A stretch of DNA of 7,680 bases, taken from NCBI GenBank assembly GCA_905193725.1, contig CAJJPW010000099.1, positions 1-7,680 of the forward strand, given 5' to 3'. Numbering within the stretch: the first letter of the stretch is position 1; each line of letters opens with the position of its first letter. Shown here piece by piece: positions 1-6,194 of this stretch. The stretch comes from an uncultured Eubacteriales bacterium (GTDB taxonomy: Bacteria; Bacillota; Clostridia; Christensenellales; Christensenellaceae). Below the pieces are notes generated by a model. It ran no database searches, was not told the DNA's origin, and saw nothing but the letters and a program-made list of their open reading frames with translations. Both the position numbers and the translations under genes were made by a program.

Positions 1-1112
1 CGTTCTCTAGGGTCGCCGCTGCCCGTAACCCGCATGGCCTGATATACATAAGCCCTGCCAGACAGCGGATCCCGAATGGCGCCGCCTAGGCAGGTTGCCG
101 CGCCACCAAAAGGCTCAATCTCAGTAGGATGGTTGTGAGTCTCGTTTTTAAACATGATGAGATAATTCTCATCTCCCTCATCCGTTTTCACCTTCTCCCG
201 AATGGAGCAGGCGTTGATTTCCTCGGATTCGTCCAGTCCTGCTAACATACCCCGCTTTTTGGCCTCTTTCACATAAATAGTAGCCAAATCCATGAGGCAA
301 ACGTCCTTTTGCTTTTTGCCCTGATATACGTAATCTCTCGCCCCTAGGTATTTAAAATACTCTTCCTTGATGCGATCGGATATTTGTCCCTGTTCAAAGT
401 CCACTTCTGTGAGCTTGGTCAAAAATGTGGTATGTCGACAATGGTCTGACCAATAGGTGTCAATTACTTTTAGCTCGGTAATGGTTGGGTCTCTTCTTTC
501 CATTTCTTTAAAGTAGGTTTGGGTAAACATCAGGTCTGCTAATGTCATGGCAAATCCCATTTGCGTGCGATAGCTTTCCATCTCCTCCTCAGAATAGCTG
601 ATAAATCTATCTACCGTTGCCACCTGGGTGGGTATTTTTAAATCCATTTTGAGGGTTTTGGGCAGCTCCAGGCTGGCCTTGCGGGAATCCACAGGATTGA
701 TCAGATACTTTTCTATTTTGGCAATTTCCTGCTCTTGCAAATCTCCCGATAATATGTAGATCTTGGCACTTTTCACTGTGGGCCTGATTTTCGTTAGCAG
801 CTCAATACACTGGGCAGCGCTATCTGCCCGCTGGTCATACTGGCCGGGCAAATACTCCACGGCGATGACTATATCCTTTCCCCAGTCCACTGCGCCGATT
901 TGAATATCGTCTACTGCTGGTTCACTGAGCACGTCCACAACTGCCCGCTCAAAGTCCTCATCGCCAATGTCCTCTAAGTCGTAGCGATTCAGCACCCGAA
1001 CACCTGTGAGTCCGTCAATTTTCAGGTTTTCCTTTAAATCCGCCAACAGCCCTTTTGCCTCTACATCGTAGCCCTGTCTTTTTTCCACAAAAACTCTCTT
1101 AACACTTGGCAT
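1..1112 (-). CDS. purL: Phosphoribosylformylglycinamidine synthase PurL, N-terminal part (partial, runs off left edge)
   Basis: This enzyme makes formylglycinamidine ribonucleotide from FGAR, glutamine and ATP, the fourth step of cytoplasmic de novo purine synthesis. Reading back from an ATG at 1112 gives 370 uninterrupted codons plus two bases. The frame begins MPSVKRVFVEKRQGYDVEA, which fits the PurS-like N-terminal domain of single-chain PurL. The family signature WSDHCRHTTF sits at about residues 221-230, and ETHNHPTEIEPFGG at about 324-337 marks the first synthase domain. The second synthase half and the glutaminase domain would lie beyond base 1. Single-chain PurL proteins are usually well over 1,200 residues, so about 30% is visible. 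The start is supported by the purine-rich site GGGGAGAGAAAAGG directly upstream. It lies 47 nt after the AEC permease gene with no visible terminator, so it may be co-transcribed. The identification is very secure; operon membership is inferred. Confidence 0.96.
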   Translation of the reverse strand, partial: MPSVKRVFVEKRQGYDVEAKGLLADLKENLKIDGLTGVRVLNRYDLEDIGDEDFERAVVDVLSEPAVDDIQIGAVDWGKDIVIAVEYLPGQYDQRADSAAQCIELLTKIRPTVKSAKIYILSGDLQEQEIAKIEKYLINPVDSRKASLELPKTLKMDLKIPTQVATVDRFISYSEEEMESYRTQMGFAMTLADLMFTQTYFKEMERRDPTITELKVIDTYWSDHCRHTTFLTKLTEVDFEQGQISDRIKEEYFKYLGARDYVYQGKKQKDVCLMDLATIYVKEAKKRGMLAGLDESEEINACSIREKVKTDEGDENYLIMFKNETHNHPTEIEPFGGAATCLGGAIRDPLSGRAYVYQAMRVTGSGDPRE

Positions 1113-1159
1113 ACCTTTTCTCTCCCCTTCAAAAATCATCTATCAACTCAAAATTTTCA

Positions 1160-2110
1160 TCATATTGTATTGCACAGCAGCACTACCGCCGGAATGGCCA
1201 CAAAGGAGAGCAGGGTTGTCCAACAAACTCCTTTCGCCGCAAACACGCTGTCTGCGCCAAACATCTCTGCCTGGATGGCAACCTGGGTCATCACTGGCAG
1301 TGCCATTTGGGTAGTAAACACCGTGGTGGCGTAATGGTCGATATGGCAGATGAGGCAAATGCCCAAAACCACTAGCGGTGAGATGATAAATCTTCCCACC
1401 ATCAAAATGCCAAAGCCCTTTTCATATCCCATATTCCGCAATCCAATTTTGTGGATGAGTGACCCGATAAACAGCAAAGAAATGGCAGTTGTCGCTGTTC
1501 CCAGATATTCACAAGTATTCATAATAAAGCTGGGCAGCTGAATTCCAAACCCTACCAAAATAAACCCCACCACAATGGCAATTGTATGGGGCATCACCAG
1601 TTTTTTGAGCATCTCCTTTAGGGAGAATTTGGTCTCTTTTCCCAAACGCAAGTCTCCATCTTTTCGAATAACCATATACGAAAGAGTGTTGGCCAGCACC
1701 GCATTTGGCATAAAAAACAATACTGCATAGGGCATCCCCTGATCCCCAAATATCGCCTGTGCCATTGGAAATCCTACAAAGGCGGAATTGCACATGGCAA
1801 AAATGACACAAAAAACGCCCTGCCTCTCTTTTGGGATTTTGATGATATGGGCAATCCCCAAGGCCAAATAGTGGATGATTAACAATGCTACCAGAATGGC
1901 TAACAGCATAATCCAAGACTCTGCTAAAAGCTCCCTACTGAAATTCTTCTCAAAGGTGTAGATAATATTAGCTGGCAGCAGCGCCCAAAAGATAATGCTG
2001 GCAAGATGCGTGCCCACCTGTGGGGTAATGATCTTTTTTGCCGCGAGAAAATACCCCAGGCCTGTAATTAGAAGTACGGTTATAACAGCTCCTAGCGAAT
2101 TGATAATCAT
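1160..2110 (-). CDS. AEC-family (auxin efflux carrier-like) permease
   Basis: This is a 316-residue inner-membrane protein of the AEC/Mem_trans family. Bacterial members are secondary carriers, with malate, malonate and other organic acids or amino acids as known or proposed substrates. About ten hydrophobic segments can be seen, at roughly residues 5-23, 35-52, 64-86, 97-118, 127-147, 173-190, 203-220, 232-253, 261-281 and 290-313. The family motif NSAFVGFP is at 108-115 in the fourth segment. A basic, hydrophilic loop at about 149-170 separates the two five-segment halves. The ATG at 2110 is 9 nt past the lysC stop codon, and its Shine-Dalgarno sequence (GAGAGGTAGG, 2128-2119) overlaps the lysC TAG stop, which suggests translational coupling. 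The length is normal for the family. The substrate cannot be read from the sequence. The position next to aspartokinase makes an aspartate-family amino acid or a C4 acid a reasonable guess only. Confidence 0.93.
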   Translation of the reverse strand: MIINSLGAVITVLLITGLGYFLAAKKIITPQVGTHLASIIFWALLPANIIYTFEKNFSRELLAESWIMLLAILVALLIIHYLALGIAHIIKIPKERQGVFCVIFAMCNSAFVGFPMAQAIFGDQGMPYAVLFFMPNAVLANTLSYMVIRKDGDLRLGKETKFSLKEMLKKLVMPHTIAIVVGFILVGFGIQLPSFIMNTCEYLGTATTAISLLFIGSLIHKIGLRNMGYEKGFGILMVGRFIISPLVVLGICLICHIDHYATTVFTTQMALPVMTQVAIQAEMFGADSVFAAKGVCWTTLLSFVAIPAVVLLCNTI

Positions 2111-2118
2111 ACTCTGGA

Positions 2119-2128
2119 CCTACCTCTC
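2119..2128 (-). promoter_or_regulatory. AEC permease Shine-Dalgarno overlapping the lysC stop codon
   Basis: GAGAGGTAGG on the minus strand includes the TAG stop of lysC (2122-2120). The nearer TAGG is 8 nt from the permease ATG. Ribosomes ending on lysC would therefore terminate on the next gene's binding site, a usual arrangement for translational coupling. Confidence 0.6.
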
Positions 2129-3433
2129 AAATGCATTGTAAATCGCTTGGACTGCTCTTTCAAAGTCGTCGTTTTCCACACCTACGATGATATTGATCTC
2201 ACTGGACCCCTGGTCGATCATGCGGATGTTAACACTTTGCCCCGCAAGTGCTCCAAATAACTTTGCAGCAATTCCCACATTGTGAATCATTCCTCGTCCC
2301 ACTGTGGCAATCAGTGCCATGTTGTCGTGAACCACTACACTATCCGGTTCACAGGCATCGTGAATTTCATCGATGATATCGTTTAAATTATCACTTAAGG
2401 CAGTATCTTCCACCACAATACACAATGTATCAATGCCAGAGGGCATGTGCTCAAAAGAAACCCCAAATTTCTCCAAAACAGACAGCACTCTTCTGCCAAA
2501 GCCCAGTTCCTTGTTCATGCCATTTTTTTCAATAGAGATGACGGTAAAGTTCTTCTTCCCGGCAATTCCGGTGATTTCGTGCTCTCCCTCTTCTTCCACT
2601 GTAGGCAAAATCATGGTGCCAGAGTTCTCTGGATCGTTGGTGTTGCGCACATTGATGGGAATCGCCGCCTGAAATACCGGAAAAATCGCATCTTCATGCA
2701 GTACCGTTGCCCCCATGTAGCTGAGCTCTCGCAGTTCGCGGTAGGTGATCACGTCGATTTTATTGGCGTCTTTAACAATCCTAGGATCTGCCATCAAAAA
2801 TCCAGATACATCCGTCCAGTTTTCGTATAAATCCGCGCTAAGGGCACCTGCTATAATCGCTCCGGAAATGTCCGAGCCGCCTCTGGAGAAAGTTTTTATC
2901 GAACCATCTGGCATGCTCCCATAAAAGCCTGGAATAACCGCCCTTTTTACCTCTTTGAGGCGTTTTCTCACCTTATGCATCGTGGCATTATTATCGTAAA
3001 TCCCCTGACTATCAAAGCAGACAATCTCCGCTGCATCAACAAATGTAAAGCCCAAATAGTCGGCAATTAAGATACTGTTTAAATATTCTCCTCTGCTGGC
3101 CACATAATCTCTAGACGCTCCGTTTAAAATATGTTGCTTCATATCGTCGATATGTTTCTCAATATCTACATTTAAACCTAACTGTTCTTTCATCTCTACA
3201 AAGCGTCTTTTGATCTCGTCGAAAATCTCATCGTATGGTTCGCCGAAGAATACCGCTTGGTGAAAGTTATAGAGCATATCCGTAACTTTAATGTCTTCAT
3301 CAAATCTCTTGCCCGGTGCAGACGCCACCACATACCGGCGTTCTGGGTTGGACTCAATAATCTCTTTCACTTTTTTCAACTGGCCTGCATCTGCCAGAGA
3401 ACTTCCACCAAACTTCGTAACGATATTTGCCAT
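2120..3433 (-). CDS. lysC: Aspartate kinase (aspartokinase, YclM/ThrD type)
   Basis: It phosphorylates L-aspartate with ATP, the committed step towards lysine or diaminopimelate, threonine, methionine and isoleucine. The 437-residue cytoplasmic protein starts with the kinase domain. The nucleotide-binding KFGGSS is at residues 7-12, SRGEYLN at 113-119, FSRGGSDISGA at 182-191, the DVSGFLMADPR segment at about 208-218 and ATVLHEDAIFPV at 242-253. Two ACT domains follow, at about 287-357 and 371-437, the second with SSEINIIVGV at 410-419. The ACT pair implies feedback control by end-product amino acids; in the related Bacillus YclM enzyme this is by lysine with threonine, and for this protein it is an inference. 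There is no fused homoserine dehydrogenase domain, and the length is typical of monofunctional enzymes. The ATG at 3433 is preceded by GAGGGA. The gene lies 36 nt after the DUF1015 gene and 9 nt before the AEC permease gene. lysC is used here as the generic symbol; which paralogue it is cannot be told. Confidence 0.95.
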   Translation of the reverse strand: MANIVTKFGGSSLADAGQLKKVKEIIESNPERRYVVASAPGKRFDEDIKVTDMLYNFHQAVFFGEPYDEIFDEIKRRFVEMKEQLGLNVDIEKHIDDMKQHILNGASRDYVASRGEYLNSILIADYLGFTFVDAAEIVCFDSQGIYDNNATMHKVRKRLKEVKRAVIPGFYGSMPDGSIKTFSRGGSDISGAIIAGALSADLYENWTDVSGFLMADPRIVKDANKIDVITYRELRELSYMGATVLHEDAIFPVFQAAIPINVRNTNDPENSGTMILPTVEEEGEHEITGIAGKKNFTVISIEKNGMNKELGFGRRVLSVLEKFGVSFEHMPSGIDTLCIVVEDTALSDNLNDIIDEIHDACEPDSVVVHDNMALIATVGRGMIHNVGIAAKLFGALAGQSVNIRMIDQGSSEINIIVGVENDDFERAVQAIYNAFER

Positions 3434-3469
3434 TTGACTAATCCCTCATCATCTTATATTCTCTATATC

Positions 3470-4864
3470 TTATTCTGTTTCCAGATCTTCCTGCTGCTCT
3501 TTTATATCCTGATCTTCAGCTGTCTCAGGTTCTGTCTCGCCCTGTTCCTGCTGCAAAGGCTCCATGCCAATATACCGGCACTCCAGATAGTACCGTTTTT
3601 CCTCTGCCTCTCCCATAGAGAAGGTCTTTTTGGGCAGCACGCCGCAGTTAATTACCGTCTCAAAAAACTCCGACTTATTCAGCGCTCCCATGAAGAAACC
3701 TAGGTTGTCATAATCCGTTGCCAGCTCAAAAAAGGCGTCATCTCCATGAATGTAGTCGATGGATGAGGTGGGGTTTTCCGCCAAAAATTCGTCTAAGATA
3801 TCCTGTAAATCAGAAATTGCCAGCGCATCTTTGGAATTCGCCACTTCAATCCTTCCTGAACCATCCTTGCTCACAAACGGAATGACGTGTATTTCCCCTC
3901 CACAATCCACTTCACTGCTGGATTTATAGCGGAACCTGGAGTAAATGAGTCTCGCCTCTAGCCCCTTGTCATTCATTCTCTTCACAATAAAGTCCAGACA
4001 GGTTGTGGGATTCACTTTGAATAGGATTCTGTGAATAGGTTTAAACGCAATCCCTTCATCTCTCACATTGACTAGCTCTACCAACGCGTATCGAAGCGGG
4101 GATACTTCCTGCTCTTCTGGCGTCATGAGCATCTTTTTCTCTTCCCAAACAGTTTTAGCCGTTGCCAGCGAGTGGTTTCCGTCTCCTACGCAGAACACCA
4201 TGCCGTCCTGGACGTTTAGATTGCAGATCGCTTCCTTAAAGTTTTCTATAATCACCTGATTGTCCGTAAAGTATCCCTTAATATTTCCTCCGTTCTTCAT
4301 CAGGTCAAAATCATAGATTTTATGTAGCTCCGTTTTATGCAATTCTAACTGTCCAATTGCACTATTGTCTGGATCGTCCATCATTACCATTATATGAGGC
4401 GTTTCTAAAATTGCGCCCTTGCGAATTTGTACTCTCGGGGGAATGCGCTCCAAGACAGTCTTTTCTGTAGCCCTGATTTGCGCCTTGGCCTCCGGATCAA
4501 AATCATACTTTTCTAAATCTACCGCCACCATCACACCTTTGCGCACTCGATCGCCAATCTGCCTTTCCACCAGCAGTAACCCTTCTGGGAGTTCTTCTAA
4601 CACCCCCTGGGTGAGGTAATCCTTCATCACTTTATTGTTCTGCTCGATGATCTCAGAAACATTGTCGTTTTCCAAATAGACTTCCGGCAGAATAATGTGC
4701 AGCGTAGAGGGGGCTCCACCCACAATTCGCTCCACATCGTGCCAGTAATCTTCCTGTGAAGTAAACTGATCGCAGGCAATTACTGCCCATTTTTTCAGAG
4801 AAACTTTTTGGTTTGGTATTAGTATTTTAGGAATTTTGATCCCTGTCTTTTCAAATGGTAACAT
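3470..4864 (-). CDS. DUF1015 family protein (COG4198-like), function unknown
   Basis: This 464-residue soluble protein belongs to the DUF1015 family, which has no firmly established biochemical role that I know of. Recognisable family features are the N-terminal WAVIACDQFTSQEDYW at about residues 26-41, RATEKTVLERIPPR at 131-144 with a run of basic residues after it, and the hallmark GDGNHSLATAK at 227-237. It also has HGDDAFFEL at about 373-381 and the C-terminal LPKKTFSMGEAEEKR at 410-424. No signal peptide or membrane segment is evident. The last 25 or so residues are almost wholly Glu, Gln, Asp and Thr, and look disordered; this tail extends past the conserved domain. The ATG at 4864 has a near-consensus Shine-Dalgarno (AGGAGGA, 5 nt spacing) lying in the 15-nt gap after the dehydrogenase gene. 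From memory, clostridial DUF1015 genes often follow serC and serA-type genes, so a link with serine or hydroxypyruvate metabolism is plausible but unproven. Confidence 0.9.
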   Translation of the reverse strand: MLPFEKTGIKIPKILIPNQKVSLKKWAVIACDQFTSQEDYWHDVERIVGGAPSTLHIILPEVYLENDNVSEIIEQNNKVMKDYLTQGVLEELPEGLLLVERQIGDRVRKGVMVAVDLEKYDFDPEAKAQIRATEKTVLERIPPRVQIRKGAILETPHIMVMMDDPDNSAIGQLELHKTELHKIYDFDLMKNGGNIKGYFTDNQVIIENFKEAICNLNVQDGMVFCVGDGNHSLATAKTVWEEKKMLMTPEEQEVSPLRYALVELVNVRDEGIAFKPIHRILFKVNPTTCLDFIVKRMNDKGLEARLIYSRFRYKSSSEVDCGGEIHVIPFVSKDGSGRIEVANSKDALAISDLQDILDEFLAENPTSSIDYIHGDDAFFELATDYDNLGFFMGALNKSEFFETVINCGVLPKKTFSMGEAEEKRYYLECRYIGMEPLQQEQGETEPETAEDQDIKEQQEDLETE

Positions 4865-4879
4865 CTTTTTCCTCCTGTG

Positions 4880-5839
4880 TTATCGCTGTACAACATTCAC
4901 TGCATTTTGAGGACATTCTCCCTTGATCCCACTGAGCACTGCATCTACCACCATATCGGCCATCTTTTCCCTGGTAGCATAAGTAGCACTGCCAATGTGT
5001 GGGAGTAACACTACATTTTCCATCGTCAACAGTTGAGGCTCCACTTGCGGCTCTCTTTCATAGACGTCCAGTCCAGCGCTGAGAATCTCTCCATTTTGGA
5101 GTGCCTCACACAGCGCCTTTTCATCTACCACTGGCCCTCTTGCCGTATTGATTAATATTGCTGTCTTTTTCATCATCTCCAGCTCAGTTTTGCCGATGAG
5201 ATGGTAGGTCTGATCGGTCAGCGGGCAGTGGATAGAAATGTAATCGCATTCTCCAAACAGCTCTTTCAGACTTACGTATTTGGCCCCTAATTGCTCTGCC
5301 TCAAGGTTTTGCTGTCGGTTATGGTAGTAAATCTCCATTCCCAAGCCTCTTGCCGCACACAGAACTCTCCTGCCTATTCTTCCAGCGCCAATCACTCCTA
5401 ATTTCTTTCCAAAAACATCTTGCCCCAGCATCAAATCCGGTTTCCAACCGGCAAATTCTCCATTTCTCACCAGTTTATCGCTCTGTACTACTTTTCGGGC
5501 GCAGGCAAACATCAGGGCAATTGCCACCTCTGCTGTGGCATTCGTCAAAACATCTGGGGTATTTGCTACATAAATGCCCCATTTTGTGGCACAGTCCACA
5601 TCGATATTGTTATACCCCACAGCATAATTTGCAATTACTTTGAGCTGGTCCTTTAATGTCTGGATAACCGACTCATCCACTATATCAGATAGCATGGTAA
5701 TTATGCCATCATAACCCTTTGCCTCCTGTGCAAGCTGTTGGGGCGTGAGCTGCCCTTTGCTATTTACAGTCACTTCGCATTGTGCTTTCAGCCTTTTCAG
5801 TGCATGTCCTGGCAAATCACAACTTACAAAAACCTTCAA
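4880..5839 (-). CDS. D-isomer-specific 2-hydroxyacid dehydrogenase (glyoxylate/hydroxypyruvate reductase-like), TTG start
   Basis: This 319-residue cytoplasmic oxidoreductase should interconvert a 2-oxo acid and its D-2-hydroxy acid with a nicotinamide cofactor. The substrate-binding lobe carries NYAVGYNNID (71-80) and NTPDVLTNATAEVA (93-106). The Rossmann lobe has GAGRIG at 151-156. The catalytic triad is complete: Arg234 in NTARGP, Glu263 in YEREP and His281 in LPHIGSAT, with the same spacing as glyoxylate reductases. The residues after the second Rossmann strand (HNR, 173-175) lack the acidic residue typical of NADH enzymes, so NADPH use is possible. It resembles glyoxylate/hydroxypyruvate reductase (GyaR/GhrB type) more than ACT-bearing SerA, since no C-terminal regulatory domain exists. 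A role as 3-phosphoglycerate dehydrogenase cannot be excluded, given the DUF1015 neighbour. The start is TTG at 5839: an in-frame TAA lies three codons upstream and AAAGGAGA 11 nt upstream. It is the first gene of the five-gene cluster. Confidence 0.92.
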   Translation of the reverse strand: MKVFVSCDLPGHALKRLKAQCEVTVNSKGQLTPQQLAQEAKGYDGIITMLSDIVDESVIQTLKDQLKVIANYAVGYNNIDVDCATKWGIYVANTPDVLTNATAEVAIALMFACARKVVQSDKLVRNGEFAGWKPDLMLGQDVFGKKLGVIGAGRIGRRVLCAARGLGMEIYYHNRQQNLEAEQLGAKYVSLKELFGECDYISIHCPLTDQTYHLIGKTELEMMKKTAILINTARGPVVDEKALCEALQNGEILSAGLDVYEREPQVEPQLLTMENVVLLPHIGSATYATREKMADMVVDAVLSGIKGECPQNAVNVVQR

Positions 5840-5850
5840 ATAATTTTATC

Positions 5851-5858
5851 TCTCCTTT
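5851..5858 (-). promoter_or_regulatory. Shine-Dalgarno site that fixes the TTG start of the dehydrogenase
   Basis: AAAGGAGA on the minus strand ends 11 nt before the TTG at 5839, a little longer than ideal spacing. The in-frame TAA at 5848-5846 rules out any earlier start in this frame. No ATG or GTG occurs in the first codons, so TTG is the best initiator and keeps the conserved N-terminal strand MKVFVS. Confidence 0.7.
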
Positions 5859-5906
5859 GCTGTTTGACAACCTGTATTTTATCACGATTCCTCTATGTAT
5901 TCTCTA

Positions 5907-5951
5907 TCATAGTTTCGAGAGATTTTTACTCGATCTCAGCCTATGACTCAT
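5907..5951 (-). CDS. Possible 14-residue leader peptide (MSHRLRSSKNLSKL), weak
   Basis: An ATG at 5951 opens 14 codons ending in TGA at 5907, wholly inside the predicted leader of the dehydrogenase operon. Four of the fourteen residues are serine (2, 7, 8, 12) and four are basic. A weak GGGG lies 8 nt upstream of the ATG. A serine-rich leader peptide ahead of a serine-related gene would be logical, but no alternating terminator/antiterminator pair is evident. An ORF of this length is common by chance, so this is listed as a candidate only. Confidence 0.15.
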   Translation of the reverse strand: MSHRLRSSKNLSKL

Positions 5952-6011
5952 GACAATTTCCCCGTATCTTTACAAAACAGCCCACTACACCTACTATATA
6001 CCATATCTTTT

Positions 6012-6040
6012 AATATAGCACAATTGCCATCCTGGTTCAA
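6012..6040 (-). promoter_or_regulatory. Candidate sigma-A promoter for the dehydrogenase-DUF1015-lysC cluster
   Basis: On the minus strand, TTGAAC (6040-6035; four of six consensus bases) and TATATT (6017-6012; five of six) are separated by exactly 17 nt. A TGC directly before the -10 gives an extended -10 element. An A/T-rich run (TATAAAAATGAT) lies upstream of the -35, in the usual UP-element place. Transcription would begin near 6005 and leave a leader of about 165 nt before the TTG start. It lies downstream of the permease terminator, as expected for a separate unit. The call rests on sequence match only. Confidence 0.62.
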
Positions 6041-6108
6041 TCATTTTTATAGATTCGCAGCATCATTTTCCCATTTGTTTCCACACAAATCATCGAGCAG
6101 AGTTTTGT

Positions 6109-6151
6109 AATTATAAAAGGCGGATAGAAAAAACCACCGTTTCTACCCGCC
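6109..6151 (-). terminator. Rho-independent terminator of the uracil permease gene
   Basis: In the minus-strand RNA, bases 6151-6140 (GGCGGGUAGAAA) pair with 6130-6119 (UUUCUAUCCGCC). This is a 12-bp stem with one G-U pair and a 9-nt loop. It is followed at once by UUUUAUAAUU (6118-6109). It begins 43 nt after the permease stop codon. On the plus strand the same site has an A-C mismatch and no good U-tract, so it acts in the minus direction. This separates the permease unit from the next one. Confidence 0.87.
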
Positions 6152-6194
6152 CACTATTTTGAAATTCTACTGTCTAATTTCTTCTTTCAAAAAA

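Larger units (their letters stand above)
5840..6108 (-). other. Gene-free region with promoter and long 5' leader
   Basis: No convincing gene lies on either strand here. Read on the minus strand, it holds the candidate promoter and then about 165 nt of untranslated leader. The leader contains a 14-codon mini-ORF (5951-5907), a 9-bp palindrome ATGACTCAT (5943-5951), the palindrome-like CTATCATAG (5904-5912), and two CTCTAT copies 11 bp apart (5891-5896, 5902-5907). A short hairpin can be drawn from TCGAG and CTCGA around 5917-5935. I found no T-box core, no recognisable lysine or other amino-acid riboswitch, and no terminator-like hairpin with a U-tract inside the leader. Confidence 0.5.

Noticed and set aside
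1113..1159. Promoter or terminator between the AEC permease gene and purL
   Set aside because: The 47-nt gap has no stable hairpin with a U-tract. A TACAAT near the permease end lacks a matching -35 element.
2447..2830. 127-codon plus-strand ORF inside lysC
   Set aside because: It lies wholly antisense to the conserved ACT and kinase regions of lysC and has no protein-like motif.
3257..3703. 148-codon plus-strand ORF spanning the lysC start and the DUF1015 end
   Set aside because: It is antisense to two well-supported genes, has low-complexity Leu/Phe/Cys content from reverse-read codons, and no recognisable domain.
5738..5953. 71-codon plus-strand ORF entering the gene-free region
   Set aside because: It begins antisense to the dehydrogenase, and its hydrophobic, Cys/Leu-rich content fits reverse-read A/T-rich DNA. 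No promoter or binding site was seen.
5840..6108. T-box or lysine riboswitch in the dehydrogenase operon leader
   Set aside because: No T-box core (TGGNACC within an antiterminator) and no lysine-riboswitch core or terminator were found in the leader.
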